NCBI RefSeq assembly: GCF_009882945.1
Contig: NZ_WTUY01000005.1
Coordinates: forward strand, 537,863 to 601,862
Direction: 5' to 3'
DNA: 64,000 nt
Source: Alcanivorax sp. DP30
Lineage (GTDB): Bacteria > Pseudomonadota > Gammaproteobacteria > Pseudomonadales > Alcanivoracaceae
The translations under genes and the position numbers were made by a program. The first letter of the stretch is position 1. Every line of letters begins with the position of its first letter. The notes under the pieces are model-generated. The model was not told the origin of the DNA and made no database searches. It saw only the letters and a list, made by a program, of their open reading frames with translations. This document shows positions 16,939 to 24,731 of the stretch, in pieces.

Positions 16939-17361
16939 TTATCTTGTAGGCGGATACTCCCTGTTCACCTGGGAAACCACTACGTTCTCGCTGTTACTTA
17001 GCGAGGCATTGACTCTCACCGTATCAGTGGGGGTGACATTGATTTTTACGTTACCTACCACGAGCCGTTTGGAATCGATGGTTATTCTTCCCGACTGGCT
17101 GGTCTTGCTGGTGCCGCTTTTTCCCAGTTTCTCTACTTCAATCCGGTAGGTGAATATGCTCCCGGTATCCTGACATTCCAGTTCAAGCTGAAACTGGTGA
17201 AGATCCGCAGAGGGTTGGTTTAGGATGTGAAGAGTGCATGGCTCCCCTTGAGGTACGGCTGGCATGGCGTACGCTCCTCCGTAAGAAAAGACGAGTGAAA
17301 GCGCCATAAACAGGCGAAGAAAGCCGGGAAATGGCGAATCAAAATTGATGGACCGTGGCAT
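16939..17361 (-). CDS. csgH: CsgC/CsgH-type curli chaperone (amyloid inhibitor)
   Basis: 140 residues from ATG 17361, with a signal-peptide-like N-terminus ending near GGAYA. The C-terminal part (KTSQSGRITIDSKRL, then VKINVTPTDTVRVNASLS and VSQVNREYPP) aligns by eye with Escherichia coli CsgC, whose end is LSLNISPDDRVKIVVTVSD and LSQQWPP. CsgC and CsgH are periplasmic beta-sandwich proteins that stop premature curlin aggregation. Two cysteines (in EPCTLH and LECQDTG) could pair. The start lies inside the last codons of the upstream curlin gene, so translation is probably coupled. The choice between the csgC and csgH names is uncertain. Confidence 0.85.
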   Translation of the reverse strand: MPRSINFDSPFPGFLRLFMALSLVFSYGGAYAMPAVPQGEPCTLHILNQPSADLHQFQLELECQDTGSIFTYRIEVEKLGKSGTSKTSQSGRITIDSKRLVVGNVKINVTPTDTVRVNASLSNSENVVVSQVNREYPPTR

Positions 17362-18013
17362 TGTTTCCTGCTCCGTACTGAATGACTCTGCCCATATTGT
17401 TGAAGCCTGATGGCTGAATAATGATGGCGCTATTGCCATGACTGATATCAGCTGATGATTGTTGATGAATATGAGCTGAATTGTCTGAACCACCTTGGAT
17501 AATGTCTGCTTCATTGCCGGTACCGAATTGTTCTGTCTCGGCAAGAAGATTATTCCCACCGATTTGTACGGTTTCAGCACGGGAAAGAGGCGCCATTTCC
17601 TGCGCTGTCTGCGCCAGGCTGCCTGTAGTGTTGGTTTGTGTAATCCCCGCCATGCTATTGGCAGTCTGCTCCTGGTCTACATGGGCTTCGGCAAGGTAGG
17701 TACTGGATTGATCGATGACTGCCCGGGAATCCTGCCCATTGGACTGATCAATCCTGCCGCTACTCTCAACGCTGTCATGCTGATGGATGCTGGCCCTGAA
17801 TCCTTTGGTGTTTTTTTGCATTATCACTGCCGCGTTAGCGGCGCTTCGGGTCTGGGTAATAAGGACCAGACTTTCCTGGCTATTTTCCTGGTGGGAATCT
17901 GCAGAATCATGTGAGCCTTCCTGAACAAGGATGGCGGCATCATTGTCTGCCAGTACTGGGCTGGAAACGGACAGCAGCAGGACAGCAATAATCGCAATGC
18001 TTTTCGCTTTCAT
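17339..18013 (-). CDS. Curlin-repeat protein, 224 aa (additional subunit or nucleator)
   Basis: A signal peptide (about 1-22, ending VLA) is followed by roughly 17 strand units of the curlin type, each with a Val/Ile-x-Gln core (VDQ, IDQ, ITQ, IIQ, VIQ). Spacing is mostly 12 residues rather than the classical 11, and the Gly/Asn turn residues are less regular than in CsgB. The end, GRVIQYGAGNNATVHQF, resembles a curlin C-terminal unit. It could be a minor subunit, a second nucleator or a fibre cap. It is the penultimate gene of the minus-strand block and overlaps csgH by 23 bases. Confidence 0.8.
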   Translation of the reverse strand: MKAKSIAIIAVLLLSVSSPVLADNDAAILVQEGSHDSADSHQENSQESLVLITQTRSAANAAVIMQKNTKGFRASIHQHDSVESSGRIDQSNGQDSRAVIDQSSTYLAEAHVDQEQTANSMAGITQTNTTGSLAQTAQEMAPLSRAETVQIGGNNLLAETEQFGTGNEADIIQGGSDNSAHIHQQSSADISHGNSAIIIQPSGFNNMGRVIQYGAGNNATVHQF

Positions 18014-18187
18014 GCTGATCCCTCCGTCAAGTTGCCGACCTTTATTTCATCCAGTGAATAAAATCTTTTTGGGATTATCCAATCAATAGTTTGGCAACAC
18101 CGGGGTGATTGCGATAGTAGCCAAAGTTACCGAATATTCAGTGGGAAACCTTCATATTGAGGTGTTGTGCCGCCCTCAAATCAAGAA

Positions 18188-18227
18188 ATTGAGAAAAAGA
18201 GAAAGGCCGGGTATTGCGCCCGGCCCT
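18188..18227 (-). terminator. Rho-independent terminator after the 472-aa curlin gene
   Basis: Read on the minus strand, GGCCGGG-7-CCCGGCC is followed by TTTCTCTTTTTCTC. It separates the large curlin gene from the downstream 224-aa curlin and csgH. Confidence 0.8.
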
Positions 18228-18253
18228 GAGACTTTCTTTTCTCGTTTTGGTGC

Positions 18254-19672
18254 TTAGTTCTGATTGATCAGCGCGTTGTTGCCGCCACCGCCAGCCTGGA
18301 AGATGGATGCTGTATCCATGGTTGAGGACTGGAGAATGGTTGCAACGTTTTCGTTGCCGGAAGCGCCAATGCCGCTCTGCTCGATGTAAGCCCAGTTGTC
18401 CGGACCGCTCTGATCGATAGTGGCGATGCCATATTCGGCGGATGCGGTCTGTTCAACTTCTGCATAGTTATCGACATCAGTCTGATCAATATCGATTACA
18501 CCATTGCCGCCATGGGAGTGCGCCTGAGCGTAGTTTCCGGATGCGGACTGATCAACCATGGCCACGTTGTCGGAGCCGGACTGATCCACTTCAGCTTCGT
18601 TGCCATTGCCGGTCTGGGTGACGGTGGCGTCGTTGCGATCGCCAAGGCCCTGATCCACATTTGCAATGTGGTCATCACCACTCTGGTCAACACTGGCGCT
18701 ACTTTCCCAGGAGCCTTGCTGATCAATGTCAGCCATGTTGCCGCTGTCCGTCTGTGTGATCATTGCGGAAGAGAGCCCGGAGAAGTTCTGGGTGACGGTG
18801 GCAGTGTTGCCCAGACCGCTTTGATCAACGGTGGCATCTGATGCGAATGAGATATTGGTCTGGCTCACGCTGGCGGTGTGACCGAAACCAGTCTGATCCA
18901 CATCAGCGGTGGCAAAGCTGGACAGGGACTGGTCAACAGTGGCTGTTAGGCCGCCACCAGCCACTTGATCCACTGTTGCAACATTGCCGGCACCAAAGGA
19001 CTGGGTCACAGTTGCGGTTGAGAAGGAATCAACCAACTGGTTGATGGTGGCGGAAGATCCCGCTGTGGCTGTCTGGGTAATGCTGGCATCGGCTACCGCA
19101 GCCAGGCCCTGATTGATGGTTGCATCTGAACCGATGGAATCGGTCTGGGTGATGGTGGCATCAACGAAGGCATCCAGATTCTGGTTCACGGTCGCCGTAT
19201 TAAAGGCCCCCCCGTCCTGGGTGATGGTGGCATCAGCATCAAGGGTGCCGGTTTGGGTTACAGAGGCGTCGGAACCAAATGATCCCCCTACCTGGTTAAT
19301 GGAAGCAGAAGAACTGGCAAGATTCCCTTCCGCATCATCTTGATCGATGGACGCGCTGTTGGCGTTACCAACCTGCACAACTGAACCTTCAACAGAGGCG
19401 CTGGAGTTTTGGTTGATGACGGCACTATTGTCGTTGCCGGTAGTATCAACAGAAGCAGTCTGAGTATCGCTGCTGTTGGTCTGCAATACATCGGCGCTAT
19501 TGTTGTCCCCAACCTGGGAGACTGTAGCGTCATTGAAATCCGTGTTGGATTGAGTGGTCGTTGCAGTGTTGCCACTGCCCGTCTGGCTGGTTGTTGCGGT
19601 GTTGCCTGCGGCGTAGGCGCCGGAGGCAAGAGCCAGGGTGACGGCGGCTGCGATAGGCTTGATTATGTTCAT
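18254..19672 (-). CDS. csgA: Very large CsgA-like curlin, 472 aa
   Basis: After a signal peptide (about 1-21, ending AYA) the whole mature chain is curlin-type repeats: about 38 strand units by eye, each with Ser/Thr/Asp-Val/Ile-x-Gln and spaced 11-13 residues, for example TVTQTGNGNEAEVDQSGSDN. Escherichia coli CsgA has only ten such strands. Unit 5 has SVDTTG and unit 31 has HSHGG in place of the Gln core. The C-terminal region (AEYGIATIDQ, ATILQSS, NNALINQN) matches the 399-aa paralog upstream, so they are duplicates that differ in repeat number. It should be secreted through CsgG and form amyloid fibre. The gene has its own AT-rich upstream region and a terminator on each side. Confidence 0.92.
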   Translation of the reverse strand: MNIIKPIAAAVTLALASGAYAAGNTATTSQTGSGNTATTTQSNTDFNDATVSQVGDNNSADVLQTNSSDTQTASVDTTGNDNSAVINQNSSASVEGSVVQVGNANSASIDQDDAEGNLASSSASINQVGGSFGSDASVTQTGTLDADATITQDGGAFNTATVNQNLDAFVDATITQTDSIGSDATINQGLAAVADASITQTATAGSSATINQLVDSFSTATVTQSFGAGNVATVDQVAGGGLTATVDQSLSSFATADVDQTGFGHTASVSQTNISFASDATVDQSGLGNTATVTQNFSGLSSAMITQTDSGNMADIDQQGSWESSASVDQSGDDHIANVDQGLGDRNDATVTQTGNGNEAEVDQSGSDNVAMVDQSASGNYAQAHSHGGNGVIDIDQTDVDNYAEVEQTASAEYGIATIDQSGPDNWAYIEQSGIGASGNENVATILQSSTMDTASIFQAGGGGNNALINQN

Positions 19673-20200
19673 TTTCCCTTCTCCTCATATTTGGCATGCA
19701 TCCTGCGACCCGAGGTCTTACTTCTTGTCTTGAATCGCACAAGATTAATTGTGATAGAGATCAAGAAAATTAAGTATTGCTCCGCGAGACCAATTTATTT
19801 TTTTAAAAATAGGTCTGCGAGTTAGGCAAAAATATACAAGGGACCAGGAGTGTGCTTCTTCATCAAAAGCGGAGATGAGAATTATTTTAAGACGCTAATG
19901 GATGACGTTGTTGTCAAGGTGTTAATGAGTGGGATGAGTTAGCGCATGTCGATAATGAGAGTGGGGTATTTAATATGGTTTCTTTTCTGTAAGTGCTTGA
20001 GATGTGGAGCGTAAAGGGTTGTTGTTTAAACATTAAAATTTCTTTGTGCTTGGCATTGTTTTGGATGTGAAGTTTATTGTTAATAAACTGTCGCCAATGG
20101 GAGCTTGAATGGTGGGCTGAAAGATAAATGATTCAGGACTGAACATTCACAAAAAAACCGGGCCACCAAAGGGCAGCCCGGTTTTCTGGAAACGCTGAAA
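19673..20200. other. AT-rich 528-base gap between the two large curlin genes
   Basis: No gene is visible. Except for the terminator of the upstream curlin gene at its right edge, the stretch is markedly AT-rich (for example 19740-20100) compared with the surrounding DNA. It must contain the promoter and leader of the 472-aa curlin gene. AT-rich DNA of this kind is typical of sites bound by H-NS-like proteins or IHF; that is inference. Confidence 0.5.
20151..20185 (-). terminator. Rho-independent terminator after the 399-aa curlin gene
   Basis: Read on the minus strand, AACCGGGC pairs with GCCCGGTT and is followed by TTTTT. It lies 15 bases beyond the curlin stop codon. Confidence 0.85.
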
Positions 20201-21400
20201 TTACATTTGTGTAATGGAAGCGTTGTTCCCTGCGCCGCCGTACTGGCTGATGCTTGCGGTGTTGGCATCAGAGCTTTGCAGGATGGTGGCAGTATTCGGA
20301 TCAATGCTGGTGCCCAGGCCGGTCTGCAGGATATCGGCTGTATTCCCTGCGCCAGTCTGTTCGATGGAAGCGATCCCATATTCAGCCGGGGCTGTCTGGT
20401 TGATATAGGCAGAGTTGCCAGTGTTACTTTGCAGAATGGTAGCTTCACCATTGCCGCCCCACTGATCGATATCGCCGCTGTTGTTATCGCCGGACTGGGT
20501 GACGGTGCCCACGTTATCAGAGCCTGACTGCTCAATTCGACCGTAGTTCATGTCACCGGTCTGAGTGAGGGTGGCCAGGTTGCGGTCGCCAAGACCCTGA
20601 TCCACTTCACCAATCAGGTTGGTGCCATTCTGGTCAACGTAGGCTTCCGAATGATGGGATTCATCCTGAATCACGTCGGCCATGTTGTTGGTGCCCTGTT
20701 GCATGACGTCAGCGAAGGCATAATCAGACACGTTTTGCTGGCTCACGCTGGCAGTGTTGCTGTCGCCGGTTTGCTCTACATAGGCTTCTGAAAAGTCACT
20801 GTCGCTCTGGTTGACCGTGGCAGTCAGGAAGTCGCCATCATGCTGGTTAACGTTGGCAATGCTCCCTTCACCATTGGTCTGGGTGATGGTGGCAGAAGAA
20901 TCATCAGCGAATGTCTGGTCGATGTTGGCGTTGGCATTCAGGGTGGCATCCTGAACAATCACTGCGTTGTTATTGTCCGCCCCGAGCTGAGTAATTGTCG
21001 CCACGGAGGAATCGCTGCCGCCCACCTGGGAGATGGAGGCAGAGGTGTTGTCAGAGGTGAGGGTCTGGCTGATATCGCCGCTGTTGTTGTTGCCATCCTG
21101 TTCAATAGTGGCAGAGGCGAACCAGCTGTCGTCCTGCACGATGCCGGCATGGTTGTCATTACCAACGGTATCAATGTCCGCCATCATGGGGTTGACGCTG
21201 TTGGACTGGCTTACATCGGCGTTGTTGTTGTCGCCGGTCTGGTCAACGGTGGCAACGGCACCATCGACCGCACTTTGGGTGGTGCTGGCCGTGTTGTTGT
21301 TGCCCGTCTGGTTGGTGGTAGCGGTGCTGCCTGCAGCAAAGGCGCTACCGGTTGCAGCGGCCAGAATCGCGATTGCCAAAGGCTTCATTACAACTTTCAT
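20201..21400 (-). CDS. csgA: Large CsgA-like curlin, 399 aa
   Basis: A signal peptide (about 1-22, ending AFA) is followed by about 32 curlin strand units with Val/Ile-x-Gln cores at 11-13-residue pitch, for example TVTQSGDNNSGDIDQWGGNG. As in its 472-aa paralog, unit 5 has DIDTVGNDN instead of a Gln core, and both contain QGLGDRN, AEYGIA and ATILQSS in the same order near the C-terminus. AGGAAGAG precedes the ATG at 21400. The gene lies 49 bases downstream of csgB, so csgB-csgA is probably one transcript, closed by the terminator at 20151-20185. Confidence 0.93.
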   Translation of the reverse strand: MKVVMKPLAIAILAAATGSAFAAGSTATTNQTGNNNTASTTQSAVDGAVATVDQTGDNNNADVSQSNSVNPMMADIDTVGNDNHAGIVQDDSWFASATIEQDGNNNSGDISQTLTSDNTSASISQVGGSDSSVATITQLGADNNNAVIVQDATLNANANIDQTFADDSSATITQTNGEGSIANVNQHDGDFLTATVNQSDSDFSEAYVEQTGDSNTASVSQQNVSDYAFADVMQQGTNNMADVIQDESHHSEAYVDQNGTNLIGEVDQGLGDRNLATLTQTGDMNYGRIEQSGSDNVGTVTQSGDNNSGDIDQWGGNGEATILQSNTGNSAYINQTAPAEYGIASIEQTGAGNTADILQTGLGTSIDPNTATILQSSDANTASISQYGGAGNNASITQM

Positions 21401-21449
21401 GGTCTCTTCCTCATCATTGTCTAGGCAAAAGTGTTAAGTCGTACAAAAG

Positions 21450-21983
21450 TCAGTCCCATTGTTTAATGGAGACATACATTCCGGCCCCGTACTGGGTTAC
21501 CGAAATACTGTTGGCCGTGCCGTTTTGCGAGATCGCGGCATGGTTTCCAATTCCGTCCTGGTTTACGCGAGCGAAGTTGTCCTCTCCGATCTGCTCGATG
21601 GTGGCGGTGTTGTAATGGCCTTTCTGGTCGATAGCAGCGGAGTTGCCGATTCCGTATTGGGACACTACGGCAAGGTTTTCCCAGCCGAGCTGGGTGATAT
21701 CGGCATCCTGATTGGTGCCGTATTGAATGACGTCGGCCTGGTTGCCGTAGCCCTTCTGCATGATGCGGGCATTGTGGTCATAGCCCGTCTGAGAGACTGA
21801 GGCGGCATTGTTGCCTGTCTGGTGAATGTAGGCTGTCAGGTCTGCCCCTGTCTGGGAAATGTCTGCTTCGTTATGAAGCGGTATCTCATCGAATAATGAT
21901 AGGTCGCCGGCCTTGCTCTGCATTGTAATGAGCAATAGCAGAGTGACGATGATTCCGGGGCCTATTCCTAGCCCGATATGCAT
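21450..21983 (-). CDS. csgB: Curlin nucleator CsgB
   Basis: 177 residues with a signal peptide (about 1-25, ending SKAG). The mature chain has 13 strand units with a very regular 11-residue period (ISQ, IHQ, VSQ, IMQ, VIQ, ITQ, VSQ, IDQ, IEQ, VNQ, ISQ, VTQ, IKQ); the second unit is one residue short and the last is truncated. The end VTQYGAGMYVSIKQWD resembles the C-terminal unit of Escherichia coli CsgB, where charged and hydrophobic residues replace the turn. CsgB anchors to the surface and templates CsgA polymerisation. It is the first gene of the minus-strand curlin block. Confidence 0.87.
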   Translation of the reverse strand: MHIGLGIGPGIIVTLLLLITMQSKAGDLSLFDEIPLHNEADISQTGADLTAYIHQTGNNAASVSQTGYDHNARIMQKGYGNQADVIQYGTNQDADITQLGWENLAVVSQYGIGNSAAIDQKGHYNTATIEQIGEDNFARVNQDGIGNHAAISQNGTANSISVTQYGAGMYVSIKQWD

Positions 21984-22347
21984 GATCTCGTCCCTGATAA
22001 TTTTCGTTCCTCGCGATTTAGTCTTGCGCTATTCCCCTGTGGTTGTAATTCGCCATGAGTGCCGAATTTAAAAGCGGCAACCTAGCTCCGAGGTGTAAGA
22101 AAAAACATGGCGCGGCCAGCGTCGCTACGTTGTTTGAAAATCCTGAGTCCATCTGGGACGGTAAAACACGGTTGTTGTTGCAAGAGGAGGGTGTAGCCGC
22201 AAGGTGTAGGAGATATGCCATGGCCATTGTAGCCAGCGTGTAACAGCGCTAAGTGAATCGGTGAAGGCTTGTCGATGATCGACAGACTTGCCGACAGGGC
22301 GGCAGCTGTTCAAACTGTCGTTTGAATCGTCGGTTCTGGAGAGTGTT
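21984..22347. other. Intergenic region between csgB and nudL
   Basis: About 360 bases in the gap between the divergent csgB and nudL genes. No convincing gene is present; the short frames here lack coding character. It should carry the promoter of the csgB-csgA unit on the minus strand. Confidence 0.45.
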
Positions 22348-22944
22348 GTGCTCGACTTGCTCAGGCAGCGGTTGCCTGATTATCAACGCACGGAGTTGCC
22401 CCTGGCGCTGCCAGAGGCTGCGGTACTGATGCCGCTGGTGGACAGCCCAGAGCCTCGGGTTATCCTTACCGTGCGCTCCAGTTCCATGCCGACCCACGCG
22501 GGTGAGGTGGCCTTCCCCGGCGGCAAGCGGGATCCGGGGGACAAGAACCTGTTGATGACGGCCCTCAGGGAAAGTGAAGAAGAAGTGGGGCTGGACAGGG
22601 CCTACGTGGATGTCCTGGGTCAGTTGTCGCCGCTGGCTTCCCGCTATGGCATGAAGGTCACGCCCTTTGTCGGCATTGTGCATCCCGATGCCCAGCTACA
22701 GGCTGAACCCGGTGAAATCGAGACCATCTTTCAGGTGCCGCTGGGCTTTTTCCTGGATGAGAAGCCGGAGCTGTCCAGCCCCATTGATTTCTTCGGGCGC
22801 CGTTTCCGGATACCCAGTTATTACTATGAAGACAAGCGAATCTGGGGGCTGACGGCCTTCATGATTCTGGATTTGATCAACCACGTATACGATGCCGGTA
22901 TCGAGTTTGATGTAAGCCACTGGCCGGCAGACAGGGAACAATAA
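22348..22944 (+). CDS. nudL: CoA pyrophosphatase (NudL-type Nudix hydrolase)
   Basis: 198 residues from GTG 22348, chosen because GGAGAG lies seven bases before it and because family members begin with a short helix at this point; an in-frame TTG at 22288 would add 20 unconserved residues. The family signature LTVRSSSMPTHAGEVAFPGG leads directly into the Nudix box (GGKRDPGD then RESEEEVGL). NudL-type enzymes cleave CoA to phosphopantetheine and 3',5'-ADP. It is two bases upstream of the gamma-carbonic anhydrase gene. Confidence 0.9.
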   Translation: MLDLLRQRLPDYQRTELPLALPEAAVLMPLVDSPEPRVILTVRSSSMPTHAGEVAFPGGKRDPGDKNLLMTALRESEEEVGLDRAYVDVLGQLSPLASRYGMKVTPFVGIVHPDAQLQAEPGEIETIFQVPLGFFLDEKPELSSPIDFFGRRFRIPSYYYEDKRIWGLTAFMILDLINHVYDAGIEFDVSHWPADREQ

Positions 22945-22946
22945 GC

Positions 22947-23486
22947 ATGATTTACAAGATAGGCAGTCGTCGCCTCGAACAGCGGGGCACCGGTCACTGG
23001 ATTGCAGATAACGCAACGGTAATCGGTTCGGTGATCATGGAGAGCAACAGCAGTATCTGGTTCAACGCGGTGCTGCGGGCAGACAACGACGTTATCGAGA
23101 TTGGCGAGAATACCAATATTCAGGATGGTTCCGTCCTGCACGTGGACCCGGGTGTGCCGATGAAGATTGGCCGGGACGTGACCGTGGGCCACAAGGTAAT
23201 GCTGCATGGCTGTACCATCGGGGATAACAGCCTGATTGGCATTAACGCTGTGGTGCTCAACAAGGCAGTGATTGGCAAGAACTGTATCGTTGGCGCGAAT
23301 TCACTGGTGCCTGAAGGCATGAAGATTCCTGACAATTCCCTGGTGATGGGGTCACCGGCCAAGGTGGTGAAGGAAATCACGGATGGCCACAAGGCCATGC
23401 TGACCATGAGCAGCATGCATTATGTGGCCCATGCCAAGGAGTTCAGCGAGCACCTGGAAGTGGACGAACGCTACCACCATGACTGA
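22947..23486 (+). CDS. Gamma-class carbonic anhydrase family protein (YrdA-like)
   Basis: 179 residues built of left-handed beta-helix hexapeptide repeats (for example IGENTNIQDGSVLHV, VTVGHKVMLHGC, IGDNSLIGINAVVLNKA). Three histidines at 65, 82 and 87 match the metal ligands of the gamma-carbonic anhydrase superfamily. YrdA-like members bind zinc, though carbonic anhydrase activity is not always shown. The gene is in a tight unit between nudL and the DUF1289 gene; its last eight bases overlap the next start. Confidence 0.92.
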   Translation: MIYKIGSRRLEQRGTGHWIADNATVIGSVIMESNSSIWFNAVLRADNDVIEIGENTNIQDGSVLHVDPGVPMKIGRDVTVGHKVMLHGCTIGDNSLIGINAVVLNKAVIGKNCIVGANSLVPEGMKIPDNSLVMGSPAKVVKEITDGHKAMLTMSSMHYVAHAKEFSEHLEVDERYHHD

Positions 23487-23691
23487 TCGGCAACGTGTCT
23501 CACCCTGTGTGTCCATCTGCGCACTGGATGAAGATGATATCTGTGTAGGCTGCTTCCGCTCCGGTGGCGAGATCTCCATCTGGGGACTGCTCACTGATGA
23601 GGAGAAAGACGAAGTCTTTCGTCGCATTGAACAGCGAATGAACGGGGAGCGGGCCCCTTGTGTGGTAAGAAGCAGGAACGCACAGCCTTGA
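23479..23691 (+). CDS. DUF1289 domain protein
   Basis: 70 residues. Four cysteines in SPCVSICALDEDDICVGCFR (positions 10, 14, 22, 25) form the DUF1289 motif, likely a small zinc or iron-sulfur site. The following GGEISIWGLLTDEEK is also typical. The start overlaps the end of the carbonic anhydrase gene by eight bases, so translation is coupled. The role is unknown in all members. Confidence 0.87.
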   Translation: MTDRQRVSPCVSICALDEDDICVGCFRSGGEISIWGLLTDEEKDEVFRRIEQRMNGERAPCVVRSRNAQP

Positions 23692-23726
23692 GCTGAGACG
23701 CGGCTGAAAAAAAGCCGAAGGGATAG

Positions 23727-24665
23727 ATGGAAATGAGCGAAAAGAACACCCTCACTCAGGCGGGGGGCAAACCGGTGGTCGGGTTGGCGCTGGGAAGTGG
23801 TTCTGCCAGGGGCTGGGCACACATCGGCGTGATCCAGGCGCTGGAAGAGATCGGGGTCGAGCCAGATGTGGTGGCAGGAACCTCTATTGGTTCTCTGGTA
23901 GGCGGGGCTTATGTCACCGGTACGCTCAATGAGTTTGCCGACTGGGTTCAGAGTCTCACCGTGAAAGACGTGGTCGGCCTGTTGGATATCAGTTTTTCCG
24001 GTGGGGTGGTGAAGGGGGAGAAGTTGTTTTCCTTCTTTCGCGAGCACCATGAAAATCCGGATATCGAGACCCTGGACAAGAAGCTGGTGACGGTGGCCAC
24101 GGACATGAAAAGTGGCCGTGAGATCTGGATCACCAAGGGACCGATGCTGGATGCCGCCCGTGCCTCCTGTGCGCTACCGGGTCTTTTTTCGCCGTTTAGC
24201 CGGCAAGGCCGCTGGATGCTGGATGGAGGGCTGGTGAATCCTGTCCCGGTGTCTGCGGCGCGAGCCATGGGGGCCGATGTGGTGATTGCGGTCAATCTGA
24301 ATGCGCAGCTGGTGGGCGCCCATCTGGCCCGGGACACCCGCAGGCAAGTTGAAGACGAGGATGCCTCCGATGAAGAGCGCAGCATCTGGCAGAAGGTGAT
24401 GGATTATTTTGCCTCTGGCGATGACGAGGACCCGGGTTTCTTCGATGTGGTTGCTTCCAGCATCAATATCATGCAGGACCGAATTACCCGCTCCCGCATG
24501 GCCGGCGATCCGCCGGAAATCACCCTGGTGCCTTTATTGGAAGATTTCGCGCTGATGGACTTTCATCGCGCCAAAGAGGCCATCGAAGAGGGGCGTGCGC
24601 TGGTAAAGCGCCACGAAGCGGACATTCGTGCGTGGGTGGGTTCGCCGGTGGCGGACAGGGTTTGA
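23727..24665 (+). CDS. rssA: Patatin-like phospholipase, RssA family
   Basis: 312 residues with the patatin catalytic dyad: Ser53 in GTSIGS and Asp166 in LDGGLVNPVP; an oxyanion-hole glycine run is in GLALGSGSARGWAHIG. Bacterial RssA-like proteins are cytoplasmic serine esterases or phospholipases of uncertain substrate. The ATG at 23733 is an alternative start two codons in. It follows the DUF1289 gene after 35 bases and ends facing corB. Confidence 0.87.
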   Translation: MEMSEKNTLTQAGGKPVVGLALGSGSARGWAHIGVIQALEEIGVEPDVVAGTSIGSLVGGAYVTGTLNEFADWVQSLTVKDVVGLLDISFSGGVVKGEKLFSFFREHHENPDIETLDKKLVTVATDMKSGREIWITKGPMLDAARASCALPGLFSPFSRQGRWMLDGGLVNPVPVSAARAMGADVVIAVNLNAQLVGAHLARDTRRQVEDEDASDEERSIWQKVMDYFASGDDEDPGFFDVVASSINIMQDRITRSRMAGDPPEITLVPLLEDFALMDFHRAKEAIEEGRALVKRHEADIRAWVGSPVADRV

Positions 24666-24669
24666 AAGG

Positions 24670-24701
24670 CAATTGATAATTGGGAATGGATAATTGATAA
24701 C
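24670..24701. repeat. AT-rich intergenic repeat
   Basis: Repeated AATTGATAAT units (AATTGATAATTGGGAATGG, then ATAATTGATAACTGG) with an opposing GTTATCAATTGC near 24803-24814. Similar arms occur near 11420, 11562, 26146 and 26277. Confidence 0.5.
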
Positions 24702-24731
24702 TGGCGCGAGCCAGCTTTTCAGGTTTCTCAA

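Noticed and set aside
18254-21400. CRISPR-like or satellite-like regular repeats at DNA level
   Set aside because: The repetition is at the protein level (curlin units), with degenerate DNA copies and a reading frame kept throughout; there are no identical repeats with unique spacers.
21427-21440. Possible CsgD-binding box (AAAAGTGTTAAGTC) upstream of the 399-aa curlin gene
   Set aside because: It matches the enteric consensus with two mismatches and lies between csgB and csgA, very near the start codon, so a chance match is likely.
22018-22243. Short frames on both strands before nudL
   Set aside because: They lack ribosome-binding sites and any family pattern, and they overlap each other in an intergenic control region.
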